From: Nitriliruptorales bacterium
Lineage (GTDB): Bacteria > Actinomycetota > Nitriliruptoria > Euzebyales > Egibacteraceae
DNA: 16,942 nt
Direction: 5' to 3'
Assembly (NCBI GenBank): GCA_007133145.1
Contig: SLNF01000013.1
Location: 1 to 16,942, forward strand
The notes under the pieces were generated by a model. The model was not told the origin of the DNA. It did no database searches and was given only the letters and a program-made list of their open reading frames with translations. Shown one piece after another: positions 6,007 through 13,050 of the stretch (positions are counted from its first letter, which is position 1; every line of letters begins with the position of its first letter). The translations under genes and the position numbers were made by a program.

Positions 6007-8154
6007 ATGCCCCATCGCGCGGAGAGCGAACGGAGGCGTCCGGCGAGCGTGCGCACGGTGTCCGCCGTGCCGTGGTGGGTCGGCGCCGTCGCGATCGTCG
6101 GTGTGCTCGCCGCGGCGGCGGCGATCGGGGTGAGCAGCAGGGAGCCCGCGACAGCCGACGCAGGCGAGGCAGCGATCGTCGCGCGCGTCGCCGGCGACGA
6201 CCGGTACGCCACCGCCGGCGCGCTCGCGCAGCACGTCGAAGGGGACACGCTGTGGGTCACGAGCGGCAGGGGCTTCGCTGACGCGCTCGTCGCCGCGGCT
6301 GCCGGCACCGGTCCCGTGCTGCTCGTCGAGCCCGACGACGCGCCCGAGGCGACGCTGGAGGCGGCAGGGACCCTCACCGGGATCGAGCGCGTGCGCGCGG
6401 TCGGCGGTCCGGCTGCGATCGACGACGCGGCCGTCACCGCCGTCGCGGATGCGGTCGGGGCCGACGACGTGGAGCGTCTGAGCGGCGCCGACCGCCACGC
6501 CACGGCCGCCGAGGTCGCCCGGGAGCTCCACGACAGCGCCGAGGTCGCCTACCTCGCGACCGGCGAGGATTTCCCCGACGCGTTGACCGGCGCGGCTGCC
6601 GCTGCCGAGGCCGAGGCACCACTGCTCCTCACATGGGAGAGCACCCTGCCCGAGGCCACCACGGCGGCACTTGCGGCCCTCGGCGTCGACGAGGTCGTGC
6701 TCATCGGCGGGGAAGCCGCCGTGAGCTCGGCCGTGGCCGACGAGCTCGCCGACCGCGTCGATCGTGTGCACCGTGTGGAGGGCGACGACCGGTACGCCAC
6801 GGCCGCGGAGGTGTCGGCCCACCGCGACCTCGACGGACCGGAGCTGGCGTACCTCGCGACCGGGGAGGACTTCCCCGACGTGCTCGCGGCCGCGCCCGCG
6901 GCGGTCAGCCGTGAGGCGGCGCTCTTGCTGACGCGCCGGTCCGAGCTTCACGACGCGACACTCGGGGAGCTGCGCCGCCTCGGTGTCGAGCGTGTCCGGG
7001 TGGCCGGTGGGCCGGCCGCCGTCGCCCACGCCGTCGTCGACGAGCTCTGGCGCGAGCTTGGCCCGGAGACGGTGGTGGAGTCGGTGGCAGAGGGGTTCGA
7101 CGCCCCCTGGGGGTTGGCGTTCGTCCCGGGTACGGAGTTGCTGTTGGTGACCGAGAAGCGGGGGGAGCTCGCAGTGGTCGACACCGCGACCGGCGAGGTG
7201 GAGCGCGTGCCCGGCGTGCCGCAGGTCGACGCCTCCGGCCAGGGGGGGCTGCTCGACATCGAGGTCGACCCTGCCTTCCCCGACTCGGCGTGGGTGTACC
7301 TCACCTACTCGGCCTCCGACGGGTCCGGGGCGACGAGCACCCATCTCGCCCGCGCCCGTCTCGACCTCGACGGGGGCCTCGACGCCGCGCGGCTCGCCGA
7401 CGCCGAGGTGCTGTTCGCCGCGGAGCCGTTCGTGGCCAGCGCCGTCCACTATGGCTCGCGCGTCGCGATCGCCCCCGACGGGCGGCTGCTCGTCACCGTC
7501 GGTGACCGCGGTAGCAAGGACTTCGACGACCACCCCTCGCAAGACCCGTCCACCACCATCGGCACCACGGTGCGGCTGGAACCCGACGGGTCCATCCCCC
7601 CGGACAACCCCTTCATCGACGACCCCGACGTCGCCGACGAGATCTACACCTACGGCCACCGCAACGTCCAGGGCATGACCATCCACCCCGAGACCGGCGA
7701 GGTATGGCAGAGCGAGCACGGCGAGAGGGACGGCGACGAGATCAACGTCCTCGAGCCCGGCGGCAACTTCGGCTGGCCGGTCGCCCACACCGGCTGCCAC
7801 TACGGCACCACCGACCCCGTCGGTGACCACCCATCCGAGCGTGAGGACACCGTCGACCCGAGGTTCGCCTGGGAGTGCACCAGCGGCGGGTTCCCTCCCG
7901 CCGGCATGACCTTCTCCACCGGCGAGGCGTTCCCCGCCTGGGATGGCGACCTCCTCGTCGGCGGCCTCGCCAGCCGGTACCTCGCCCGCTTCACCGTCGA
8001 GGACAACGGCGATCTTGCTGAGCGAGATCCCCTCCTGGCCGACGAAGGCTGGCGCATCCGCGACGTCGCCGTCGGCCCCCACGACGGCGCCGTCTACCTC
8101 GCCATCGACGACACCGACGTCCCACTCATCCGCCTCGTCCCCGACGACGACTAG
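6007..8154 (+). CDS. Wall-anchored PQQ-dependent aldose sugar dehydrogenase (three PF04122 repeats fused to GSDH-type beta-propeller)
   Basis: 715 aa. I chose the ATG at 6007 because GAGGAG lies 7 nt upstream; an ATG at 5878 would overlap the previous gene. Residues 1-42 are a basic stretch plus hydrophobic segment (signal peptide or anchor). Three wall-binding repeats lie at about 58-142, 155-241 and 254-341, each with GDDRYATA/ADRHATA starts and an LGG/AGG ending. Residues 356-715 are a complete soluble glucose dehydrogenase-like six-bladed propeller (PF07995, YliI/Asd family): APWGLAFVP (366-374), GQGGLLDIEVDP (411-422), HYGSR with His481 as likely catalytic base, TVGDRG (497-502), YGHRNVQGM (549-557), EHGERDGDEIN (570-580), GNFGWP (586-591), PPAGMTF and RIRDVAVGP. 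Relatives oxidise aldoses with PQQ. The repeats would hold the enzyme on the outer wall; no PQQ synthesis genes are present here. A terminator-like hairpin follows. Confidence 0.93.
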   Translation: MPHRAESERRRPASVRTVSAVPWWVGAVAIVGVLAAAAAIGVSSREPATADAGEAAIVARVAGDDRYATAGALAQHVEGDTLWVTSGRGFADALVAAAAGTGPVLLVEPDDAPEATLEAAGTLTGIERVRAVGGPAAIDDAAVTAVADAVGADDVERLSGADRHATAAEVARELHDSAEVAYLATGEDFPDALTGAAAAAEAEAPLLLTWESTLPEATTAALAALGVDEVVLIGGEAAVSSAVADELADRVDRVHRVEGDDRYATAAEVSAHRDLDGPELAYLATGEDFPDVLAAAPAAVSREAALLLTRRSELHDATLGELRRLGVERVRVAGGPAAVAHAVVDELWRELGPETVVESVAEGFDAPWGLAFVPGTELLLVTEKRGELAVVDTATGEVERVPGVPQVDASGQGGLLDIEVDPAFPDSAWVYLTYSASDGSGATSTHLARARLDLDGGLDAARLADAEVLFAAEPFVASAVHYGSRVAIAPDGRLLVTVGDRGSKDFDDHPSQDPSTTIGTTVRLEPDGSIPPDNPFIDDPDVADEIYTYGHRNVQGMTIHPETGEVWQSEHGERDGDEINVLEPGGNFGWPVAHTGCHYGTTDPVGDHPSEREDTVDPRFAWECTSGGFPPAGMTFSTGEAFPAWDGDLLVGGLASRYLARFTVEDNGDLAERDPLLADEGWRIRDVAVGPHDGAVYLAIDDTDVPLIRLVPDDD

Positions 8155-8765
8155 TCCCCGGCTCGCCCGTACGGGGACCGCTCACTCGCGGGCGAGCCGC
8201 CCCAGCAGCGCCGCGACCGCGAGGACGGCGGCGAGGAGCAGGACCTGCGCGACGCCACCCCGGTCACGCCTCGCCATGTCCCGCTGTCGTGTGCAGCCGG
8301 GGTCGCTCCCGGTGATGAGCCCGACGACGACCGTCACGCCCCCGGCGACCTGCCCGCAGTGCGGCTGGAACGTGACGAGTCAGGGGGAGCACGTGCGGCA
8401 GCAGGCCGTTGCCCGGGTTCCGCCGACGCCGAGACCTCCCTCGCTCGGCGGGGCTGTTCCCGGCGGGTCGCCGGGGGGCCCGCGCGTGACCGGGGCGGCC
8501 GTCGACGCCGCTGCCGACTGGTTCGTCGTCTGCCACCAGACCCAACGGACCACCCGCGACGCCGCCATCGGCGACCGACTCGTCGCGCACCTGCCCGGCG
8601 GCTTCGCCGGCAGCGCTGAACTCAGCCTCACGCGGCGGGCGGTGCAGCACCGGAAGCTGCGCACCAAGCCCGGCCTGCACCGCTACCTGCGCGTGACCGC
8701 CGACGGGCTGCGCGGCACCGACCGGGCCGCCGGCAACGCCGAGGCGAAGCTCGACGGCACGTACC
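8155..8765. other. 611-bp interval without an intact gene
   Basis: It holds the hairpin at 8160-8198 and the transposase remnant at 8516-8770. Between 8199 and 8515 I see no supported gene. A 31-codon reverse-strand frame and a 138-codon reverse-strand frame exist but lack good start sites or family resemblance. Confidence 0.6.
8160..8198. terminator. Terminator-like hairpin after the sugar dehydrogenase gene
   Basis: GGCTCGCCCG (8160-8169) and CGGGCGAGCC (8189-8198) form perfect 10-bp arms around a 19-nt loop, starting 6 nt after the stop codon. The inner TCCCC/GGGGA pairs can form an alternative fold. There is no T-run, as is common for terminators in GC-rich actinobacteria. Confidence 0.6.
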
Positions 8766-8770
8766 TCACG
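8516..8770 (+). pseudogene. Remnant of an IS1634-type (DDE) transposase
   Basis: Translated in one frame, this stretch reads DWFVVCHQTQRTTRDAAI, then DRLVAHLPGGFAGS, TRRAVQHRKLRTKPGLHRYL and EAKLDGTYL. This follows, in order, the central region of IS1634-family transposases (pattern: FVVCHNPE..RD, LVAHL.G.IAGS, KRAEL.G...TKPGLNRYLR, A..KLDGKYLLRT, recalled from memory). Only about 85 codons of an expected 500 or more remain; the N-terminal part, the catalytic C-terminal part and the terminal inverted repeats are not visible. There is no start codon with a ribosome-binding site. The remnant ends directly at the stop codon of nrdJ on the other strand, overlapping it by a few bases, yet the NrdJ C-terminus is complete. 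It is an old, decayed insertion rather than a functional element. Confidence 0.7.
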
Positions 8771-11531
8771 AGCAGCCGGTCGTCGTGCCGCACTGGGCGC
8801 AGACGTGGCACGCCCCGGAGCGCTGCATCTTCACGCCGCAGGAGAAGCACATCGGCGCGTCGCCGTAGACGTCGTCGATCTCCGACCGCCCCTGGGCCAC
8901 CGGCAGGACCGTCTGGCCCTCGACGTCAATGGTCGGGCCCTCGGCCTTCTCCGGCACCGGGCCGTACTGCGCGTCGAGTTGGGCGTTGCGCTCCTCGAGG
9001 GAGTAGATCCCGAGCTCCTGACGGGTCTCGGCCGGCAGGTACTCGATCGCGAGGCGGCGGAACATGTAGTCGAGCACGCTCGAGGCGAACTTCACCTCGG
9101 GGTCGTCGGTCATCCCCGCGGGCTCGAAGCGCATGTTCGTGAACTTCTTCACGAACTCCTCGAGCGGCACGCCGTACTGCAGGCCGATCGACACGGCGAT
9201 GGCGAAGGCGTCCATGACCCCCGACAGCGTCGAGCCCTGCTTGCCGAGCTTGACGAACATCTCCCCGATGCCGTCCCCGGGGTACTCGCCGGCGGTGAGG
9301 TAGCCCTCGGCGTCACCGACGGTGAAGGAGATCGTCTGGCTCGGACGCTGCTTGGGCAGACGCCGGCGGGTGACACCGCGCTCGGCGGCCTCCTCCTTCG
9401 TCGCCGCCGGGGCCTCGTCGGACTCCTCCTTCGCGATCGCCAGCGGCTGCGCGACCTTGCAGTTGTCGCGGTAGATCGCCACGGCCTTGAGCCCGAGGCG
9501 CCAGCCCTCCATGTAGGTCTCGGCGACGTCCTCGACGGTCGCCGACTCCGGCAGGTTGATCGTCTTCGAGATCGCCCCGGAGATGAACGGCTGCACGGCG
9601 CCCATCATCTTCACGTGGCCCATCGGCGCGATCGAGCGGGTGCCCATCGCGCAGTCGAAGACCGGCAGGTGCTCGTCCTTGAACGCCGGCGCACCCTCGA
9701 TCGTCGAGTGCTTGTCGATGTAGGCGACGATCGCCTCGACCTGCTCTGGCTGGTAGCCGAGGTTCTCGAGGGCGGCGGGCACGGTGTGGTTGACGATGCG
9801 CATCGAGCCGCCGCCGGAGAGCTTCTTCATCTTCACGAGCCCGAGATCGGGCTCGATGCCGGTGGTGTCGCAGTCCATCATGAGCCCGATGGTCCCCGTC
9901 GGCGCGAGCACCGTGGCCTGGGCGTTGCGGACCCCGTGCTGGCTGCCGGTCTCGACCGCCTCGTGCCACGCACGACGCGCGGCGTCGAGGACGCCCGCGG
10001 GTGCGAGCTCGTCATCGAGGGCCTCGGCGGCATCACGGTGCTTGCCGAGGACACGGAGCATCCCGTCGCGGTCGGCCTCATAGCCCTCGAAGGGACCCTG
10101 CACCCGGGCAAGCTCGACGGAGGTGCGGTAGGCGTGGCCGGTCATGAGCGCGGTGATCGCCCCCGCCCAGGCACGCCCTTCGTCCGAGTCATAGGCCAGG
10201 CCCTGGCTCATGAGCAGGCCGCCGAGGTTGGCGTAGCCGAGGCCGAGTTGGCGGTAGGCGCGGGCGTTCTCCGCGATCCGCTCGGTGGGGTAGCTCGAGT
10301 TGCCGACGATGATCTCCTGTGCGGTGAAGGTGATCTCGACCGCCCGGGTGAAGTCGTCGACGTCGAAGACCCCGCCCCGCTCGAACTTGCGCAGGTTGAG
10401 GCTCGCGAGGTTGCACGCGGAGTTGTCGAGGTGCATGTACTCCGAGCAGGGGTTCGAGCCGTTGATGCGCCCGGCGTTCGGCGTGGTGTGCCAGTCGTTG
10501 ATCGTCGTGTCGTACTGCATCCCCGGGTCGGCGCACTCCCAGGCCGCCTGGGCGATCTGGTCCATGAGGTCGCGGGCGTCGACGGTCTTGAGCGTCTCGC
10601 CGGTGGTGACGGCCTTGAGGTCGTAGTCGCGGCCCTGCTCGACGGCGCGCATGAACTCGTCGTCGACGCGCACGGAGTTGTTCGCGTTCTGGTACTGGAT
10701 CGTTGCGGAGTCGGGGCTGTCGAAGCTCATGTCGAAACCGGCCGCGGCGAGCGCACGGGACTTCATCTCCTCGTTGCGCTTGCACCAGATGAACTCCTCG
10801 ACATCGGGGTGGTCGACGTCGAGGATGACCATCTTCGCCGCACGGCGGGTCTTGCCGCCCGACTTGATCGTGCCCGCCGAGGCGTCGGCGCCGCGCATGA
10901 AGCTCACCGGGCCGGAGGCCTGCCCGCCGCCGCGCAGCGGCTCGAGGCTGGAGCGGATGTTCGAGAGGTTGACCCCCGAGCCGGAGCCGCCCTTGAAGAT
11001 CGTGCCCTCCTCGACGTACCAGTTGAGGATCGAGCTCATCCGGTCCTCGACCGAGAGGATGAAGCAGGCCGAGCACTGCGGGCGGTCCTCGACGCCGCAG
11101 TTGAACCAGACCGGGCTGTTGAAGGCCATCTTCTGGTTGACGAGCAGGTGCTTGAGCTCGTGGTTGAAGACCTGCGCGGACGCGTCGTCGGCGAAGTAGC
11201 CGTCGTCGCTGCCCCACCGGGTGATCGTGTCGGCGACCCGGTCGATCATGTGGCGCACGCTGGACTCACGCTCAGGGGTGCCGAGGGTCCCGCGGAAGTA
11301 CTTCTGCGCGACGATCGTCGTCGCGTTGAGCGACCAGGGCGTGGGGAACTCGACGTCGCGCTGCTCGAAGGCGACCTCGCCGGTCTTCCAGTCGGTGATC
11401 ACCGCGTCACGCGACTCCCACGCCACCTCGTCGTAGGGGTGCACGCCTTCGGTGGTGAAGTGCCGGTCGATCCTGAGTCCGGTCCGGCCGTTGGACTCGA
11501 CCGCACGCAGGGCCTGACGTGTGGTGACCAT
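8766..11531 (-). CDS. nrdJ: Class II (adenosylcobalamin-dependent) ribonucleoside-diphosphate reductase NrdJ
   Basis: 921 aa from an ATG with GAGGAG 5 nt upstream; full length for actinobacterial NrdJ. It reduces ribonucleotides to deoxyribonucleotides using a B12-generated thiyl radical, so it works with or without oxygen. Key sites are SACF (Cys156, redox pair), NPCSE (360-364) with Cys362 as the expected thiyl-radical cysteine and Glu364, SACNLASLNL with Cys373 as the second redox cysteine, and APTGTIGLMMDCD in the substrate-phosphate region. The C-terminus has CFSCG...CHVCAQCGTTTGCS, the swinging CxxC tail that regenerates the active-site disulfide. No ATP-cone is seen at the N-terminus. 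The gene is divergent from nrdR, and two NrdR boxes lie 120-166 bp upstream. No B12 riboswitch core was recognised in the leader. Its 3' end abuts an IS remnant. Confidence 0.98.
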   Translation of the reverse strand: MVTTRQALRAVESNGRTGLRIDRHFTTEGVHPYDEVAWESRDAVITDWKTGEVAFEQRDVEFPTPWSLNATTIVAQKYFRGTLGTPERESSVRHMIDRVADTITRWGSDDGYFADDASAQVFNHELKHLLVNQKMAFNSPVWFNCGVEDRPQCSACFILSVEDRMSSILNWYVEEGTIFKGGSGSGVNLSNIRSSLEPLRGGGQASGPVSFMRGADASAGTIKSGGKTRRAAKMVILDVDHPDVEEFIWCKRNEEMKSRALAAAGFDMSFDSPDSATIQYQNANNSVRVDDEFMRAVEQGRDYDLKAVTTGETLKTVDARDLMDQIAQAAWECADPGMQYDTTINDWHTTPNAGRINGSNPCSEYMHLDNSACNLASLNLRKFERGGVFDVDDFTRAVEITFTAQEIIVGNSSYPTERIAENARAYRQLGLGYANLGGLLMSQGLAYDSDEGRAWAGAITALMTGHAYRTSVELARVQGPFEGYEADRDGMLRVLGKHRDAAEALDDELAPAGVLDAARRAWHEAVETGSQHGVRNAQATVLAPTGTIGLMMDCDTTGIEPDLGLVKMKKLSGGGSMRIVNHTVPAALENLGYQPEQVEAIVAYIDKHSTIEGAPAFKDEHLPVFDCAMGTRSIAPMGHVKMMGAVQPFISGAISKTINLPESATVEDVAETYMEGWRLGLKAVAIYRDNCKVAQPLAIAKEESDEAPAATKEEAAERGVTRRRLPKQRPSQTISFTVGDAEGYLTAGEYPGDGIGEMFVKLGKQGSTLSGVMDAFAIAVSIGLQYGVPLEEFVKKFTNMRFEPAGMTDDPEVKFASSVLDYMFRRLAIEYLPAETRQELGIYSLEERNAQLDAQYGPVPEKAEGPTIDVEGQTVLPVAQGRSEIDDVYGDAPMCFSCGVKMQRSGACHVCAQCGTTTGCS

Positions 11532-11650
11532 GTGAACTCCTCGCTGGGCGCAGCCCCCGTCGGTGGAACTCCAAGCTTGTAATTTGCCGTGGTGGCCTCG
11601 CTACCTTGCCTCGTCGCGGGGGCGCCGTCAAGCAGGTGTGAGGGAGAAAT

Positions 11651-11666
11651 CCCCAAGATGCATGAT
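11651..11666. promoter_or_regulatory. NrdR box, distal (degenerate right half)
   Basis: CCCCAAGATGCATGAT matches the left half of the NrdR box pattern (ACACWATATATWGTGT) and the core CAAGATG of its partner at 11682. The right half is weaker. Its start is exactly 31 bp from the partner's, the usual three-turn spacing of paired NrdR boxes. Confidence 0.65.
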
Positions 11667-11681
11667 GCTTGAACCCCCTAA

Positions 11682-11697
11682 ACACAAGATGTTGTGG
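11682..11697. promoter_or_regulatory. NrdR box, proximal to nrdR
   Basis: ACACAAGATGTTGTGG is a near-perfect inverted repeat (ACACAA / TTGTGg) and agrees with the NrdR box consensus in both arms. It overlaps the TGG of an extended -10 (TGG-TATGGT, 11695-11703) reading toward nrdR, so bound NrdR would block that promoter. Confidence 0.8.
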
Positions 11698-11703
11698 TAT
11701 GGT
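11695..11703 (+). promoter_or_regulatory. Extended -10 element, rightward (nrdR)
   Basis: TGG followed by TATGGT forms an extended -10. No good -35 lies 16-18 bp upstream. A second TATGGT at 11712-11717 is an alternative. Transcription would run toward nrdR. Confidence 0.35.
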
Positions 11704-11954
11704 CCCTCGGCTATGGTGGCCCCGTCGGTGACGGTAGCAGTCCGCTGACGTGGGTAGCGACGCTCGCACGAGGTGGCCCTGTGGACGAGCGGACCACCCC
11801 GGGCACGACGTATGGGATGGCTCGTCGTCCCGCCGTGGATGGGGTGTGGACGGGCGTCGAGGACCGTGGACAGCGCCGTCGGCGCCGTGGACGAGCGCGT
11901 GGAGGAGCCCACGGCGATCCACAGGCACCGGGCACCGAGAGGAGGCGGGAACGC

Positions 11955-12503
11955 GTGCGCTGTCCGTACTGTGGGCTCGACGACGACCGCGTCATCGACT
12001 CGCGCAGCGCCGAGGACGGGGGTGCGGTCCGCCGTCGCCGGGCGTGTCGCGCCTGCGGTCAACGCTTCTCGACCTACGAGCGCGTCGAGCAGCCGGTGCT
12101 GAGGGTCCGCAAACGCAGCGGGGAGCTCGAGCTCTTCGACCGGGACAAGGTCGCCACCGGCATCCTCCGGTCCACGAAGAACCTCGAGATCGCGCCCTCG
12201 GCGGTACGACGTGCCGTCGCGAGGGTCGAGGGCCACCTCCGCGACAACCACCGCCACGAGGTCTCCAGCGAGGCGGTCGGACTCGAGGTGCTGCGCGCCC
12301 TCCGCGAGCTGCACGAGGTCGCCTACCTGCGCTTCGCGAGCGTCTACAAGAGCTTCACGCGGACCGAGGACTTCGAACGGGAGCTCGCCACGCTCGGCAC
12401 CCAGGGGCCCGGCGCCGACGCGCCTGCCACCGAGGCCGCAGACGGGGACGCCACCGGTCCCGACGAGGGCCACCAGCCCCCGGGGACGGCGACCGGGGCG
12501 TAG
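11955..12503 (+). CDS. nrdR: Transcriptional repressor NrdR
   Basis: 182 aa from a GTG with AGGAGG 9 nt upstream; the start is fixed by the family N-terminus MRCPYCG. A zinc ribbon is complete (Cys3, Cys6, Cys31, Cys34), followed by GQRFSTYERVE. An ATP-cone spans about 50-140 (VRKRSGELELFDRDK, then SVYKSFTRTEDF). NrdR senses (d)ATP through the cone and represses ribonucleotide reductase genes at paired 16-bp boxes; such a pair is present upstream. The C-terminal tail from about residue 143 is acidic, low-complexity and longer than in most NrdR proteins (about 150-170 aa). It is divergent from its likely target nrdJ and converges on the LysM gene with 3 bp between stops. In M. tuberculosis the orthologue (Rv2718c) runs in the same direction as the LysM gene, so orientation differs here. 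Confidence 0.97.
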   Translation: MRCPYCGLDDDRVIDSRSAEDGGAVRRRRACRACGQRFSTYERVEQPVLRVRKRSGELELFDRDKVATGILRSTKNLEIAPSAVRRAVARVEGHLRDNHRHEVSSEAVGLEVLRALRELHEVAYLRFASVYKSFTRTEDFERELATLGTQGPGADAPATEAADGDATGPDEGHQPPGTATGA

Positions 12504-12506
12504 ACC

Positions 12507-12854
12507 TCACCGCTGGGGCACCCGCAACGCCGTTCCCGGTTCGAGTCTGCCGGGATCGACCCCGTTGCGCGCGGCCACCTCGGCGAGGAAGCCGTGCGGG
12601 TCGGCGCCCGCGGGGGCATGTGGCAGGACGACCTCCCACATCGTCTCCCCGGGCGCGACGACCACGAGGACCTCGCCGACGTCGACGCCCTCGACGGCGC
12701 TGGCCCCGGCCGGCTCCACCGTCTCGCCGTCCGCCCCCCACGCCGCGCCGAGCGGACCCGCCGCGAGGGCGAGGGCGCCGAGCGCGATGCTGAACACTGC
12801 GGCACGTCGCCGCCCGATCCTGTTGGTCCCGCCATGGCGCGCCCCCTCCGGCAT
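12507..12854 (-). CDS. LysM-domain membrane protein next to lexA (ChiZ/YneA-like, SOS cell-division inhibitor candidate)
   Basis: 115 aa from an ATG with GGGAGGG 4 nt upstream. A basic N-terminus (RIGRRR, 12-17) precedes one transmembrane segment or uncleaved signal (about 19-40). The C-terminal half (about 61-115) is a single LysM domain (VVVAPGETMWEVV, then ARNGVDPGRLEPGTALRVP) that binds peptidoglycan outside the membrane. Size, topology and position divergent from lexA match YneA of Bacillus and Rv2719c (ChiZ) of M. tuberculosis, which delay division after DNA damage. Its promoter (-35 TTGACA, -10 CATCAT) carries a perfect LexA box inside the spacer, so SOS induction is strongly suggested. 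ChiZ-like hydrolase activity cannot be judged from sequence. The gene symbol is left open because sequence similarity outside LysM is low. Confidence 0.88.
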   Translation of the reverse strand: MPEGARHGGTNRIGRRRAAVFSIALGALALAAGPLGAAWGADGETVEPAGASAVEGVDVGEVLVVVAPGETMWEVVLPHAPAGADPHGFLAEVAARNGVDPGRLEPGTALRVPQR

Positions 12855-12922
12855 CGGTCCCTCCCTCTGCGGCCTGGCCGCGCACCGCCTCCTGGCGTCG
12901 CGCGCGGAGACCGCGAAATTGC

Positions 12923-12938
12923 TCGAACGCTTGTTCGC
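12923..12938. promoter_or_regulatory. LexA (SOS) box 1
   Basis: TCGAACGCTTGTTCGC matches the TCGAAC-N4-GTTCGA operator with one mismatch at the last base. It lies over the predicted transcription start of the LysM gene. Confidence 0.9.
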
Positions 12939-12943
12939 TCCCC

Positions 12944-12972
12944 ATGATGCTCGAACCGACGTTCGATGTCAA
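12944..12972 (-). promoter_or_regulatory. SOS promoter of the LysM gene
   Basis: On the reverse strand a consensus -35 TTGACA (12972-12967) is followed by a 17-bp spacer and -10 CATCAT (12949-12944). The spacer contains the whole of LexA box 2, so LexA and RNA polymerase would exclude each other. The leader to the ATG at 12854 would be about 80 nt. Confidence 0.75.
12951..12966. promoter_or_regulatory. LexA (SOS) box 2, perfect palindrome
   Basis: TCGAACCGACGTTCGA is a perfect TCGAAC-N4-GTTCGA palindrome. It lies between the -35 and -10 of the LysM promoter and 28 bp from box 1 (start to start). Confidence 0.95.
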
Positions 12973-12980
12973 GCGAGACC

Positions 12981-12996
12981 TCGAACAAATGTTTGC
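12981..12996. promoter_or_regulatory. LexA (SOS) box 3, on the lexA promoter
   Basis: TCGAACAAATGTTTGC keeps the left arm fully and has two mismatches in the right arm. It overlaps the lexA -35 and is 30 bp from box 2. It is probably the weaker site for autoregulation. Confidence 0.85.
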
Positions 12997-13021
12997 CAAC
13001 CGCGGCCCGATCGGCTACCGT
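12993..13021 (+). promoter_or_regulatory. lexA promoter
   Basis: TTGCCA (12993-12998), a 17-bp spacer and TACCGT (13016-13021) form a sigma-70-type promoter. LexA box 3 covers the -35. The leader is short, about 22 nt, and contains the GAGGAG ribosome-binding site. Confidence 0.7.
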
Positions 13022-13050
13022 GCCCTCAGCACCGTCGATGAGGAGCCCTC

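Larger units (their letters stand above)
11532..11954. other. 423-bp divergent nrdJ-nrdR control region
   Basis: No gene is supported here. Contents are two NrdR boxes (11651-11666, 11682-11697), an extended -10 for the rightward transcript at 11695-11703, a short AT-rich island at 11570-11586 near nrdJ, and a run of TGTGGAC-type 9-mers between 11780 and 11923. The nrdR leader would be about 245 nt. Confidence 0.7.

Noticed and set aside
8182..8277. 31-codon reverse-strand frame with one hydrophobic segment
   Set aside because: It looks like a small membrane protein, but the ribosome-binding site is weak and its 3' end lies in the terminator-like hairpin; chance hydrophobic frames are common here.
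8264..8680. 138-codon reverse-strand frame downstream of nrdJ
   Set aside because: Arg/Gly/Pro-rich translation with no motif; it overlaps the transposase remnant, which does show family resemblance on the other strand.
8805..11582. 925-codon plus-strand frame opposite nrdJ
   Set aside because: It is an antisense shadow caused by GC-ending codons; the translation has no family resemblance, while nrdJ is unmistakable.
11532..11650. Cobalamin riboswitch in the nrdJ leader
   Set aside because: I looked for the B12-box core and found none; NrdR boxes explain the control without it.
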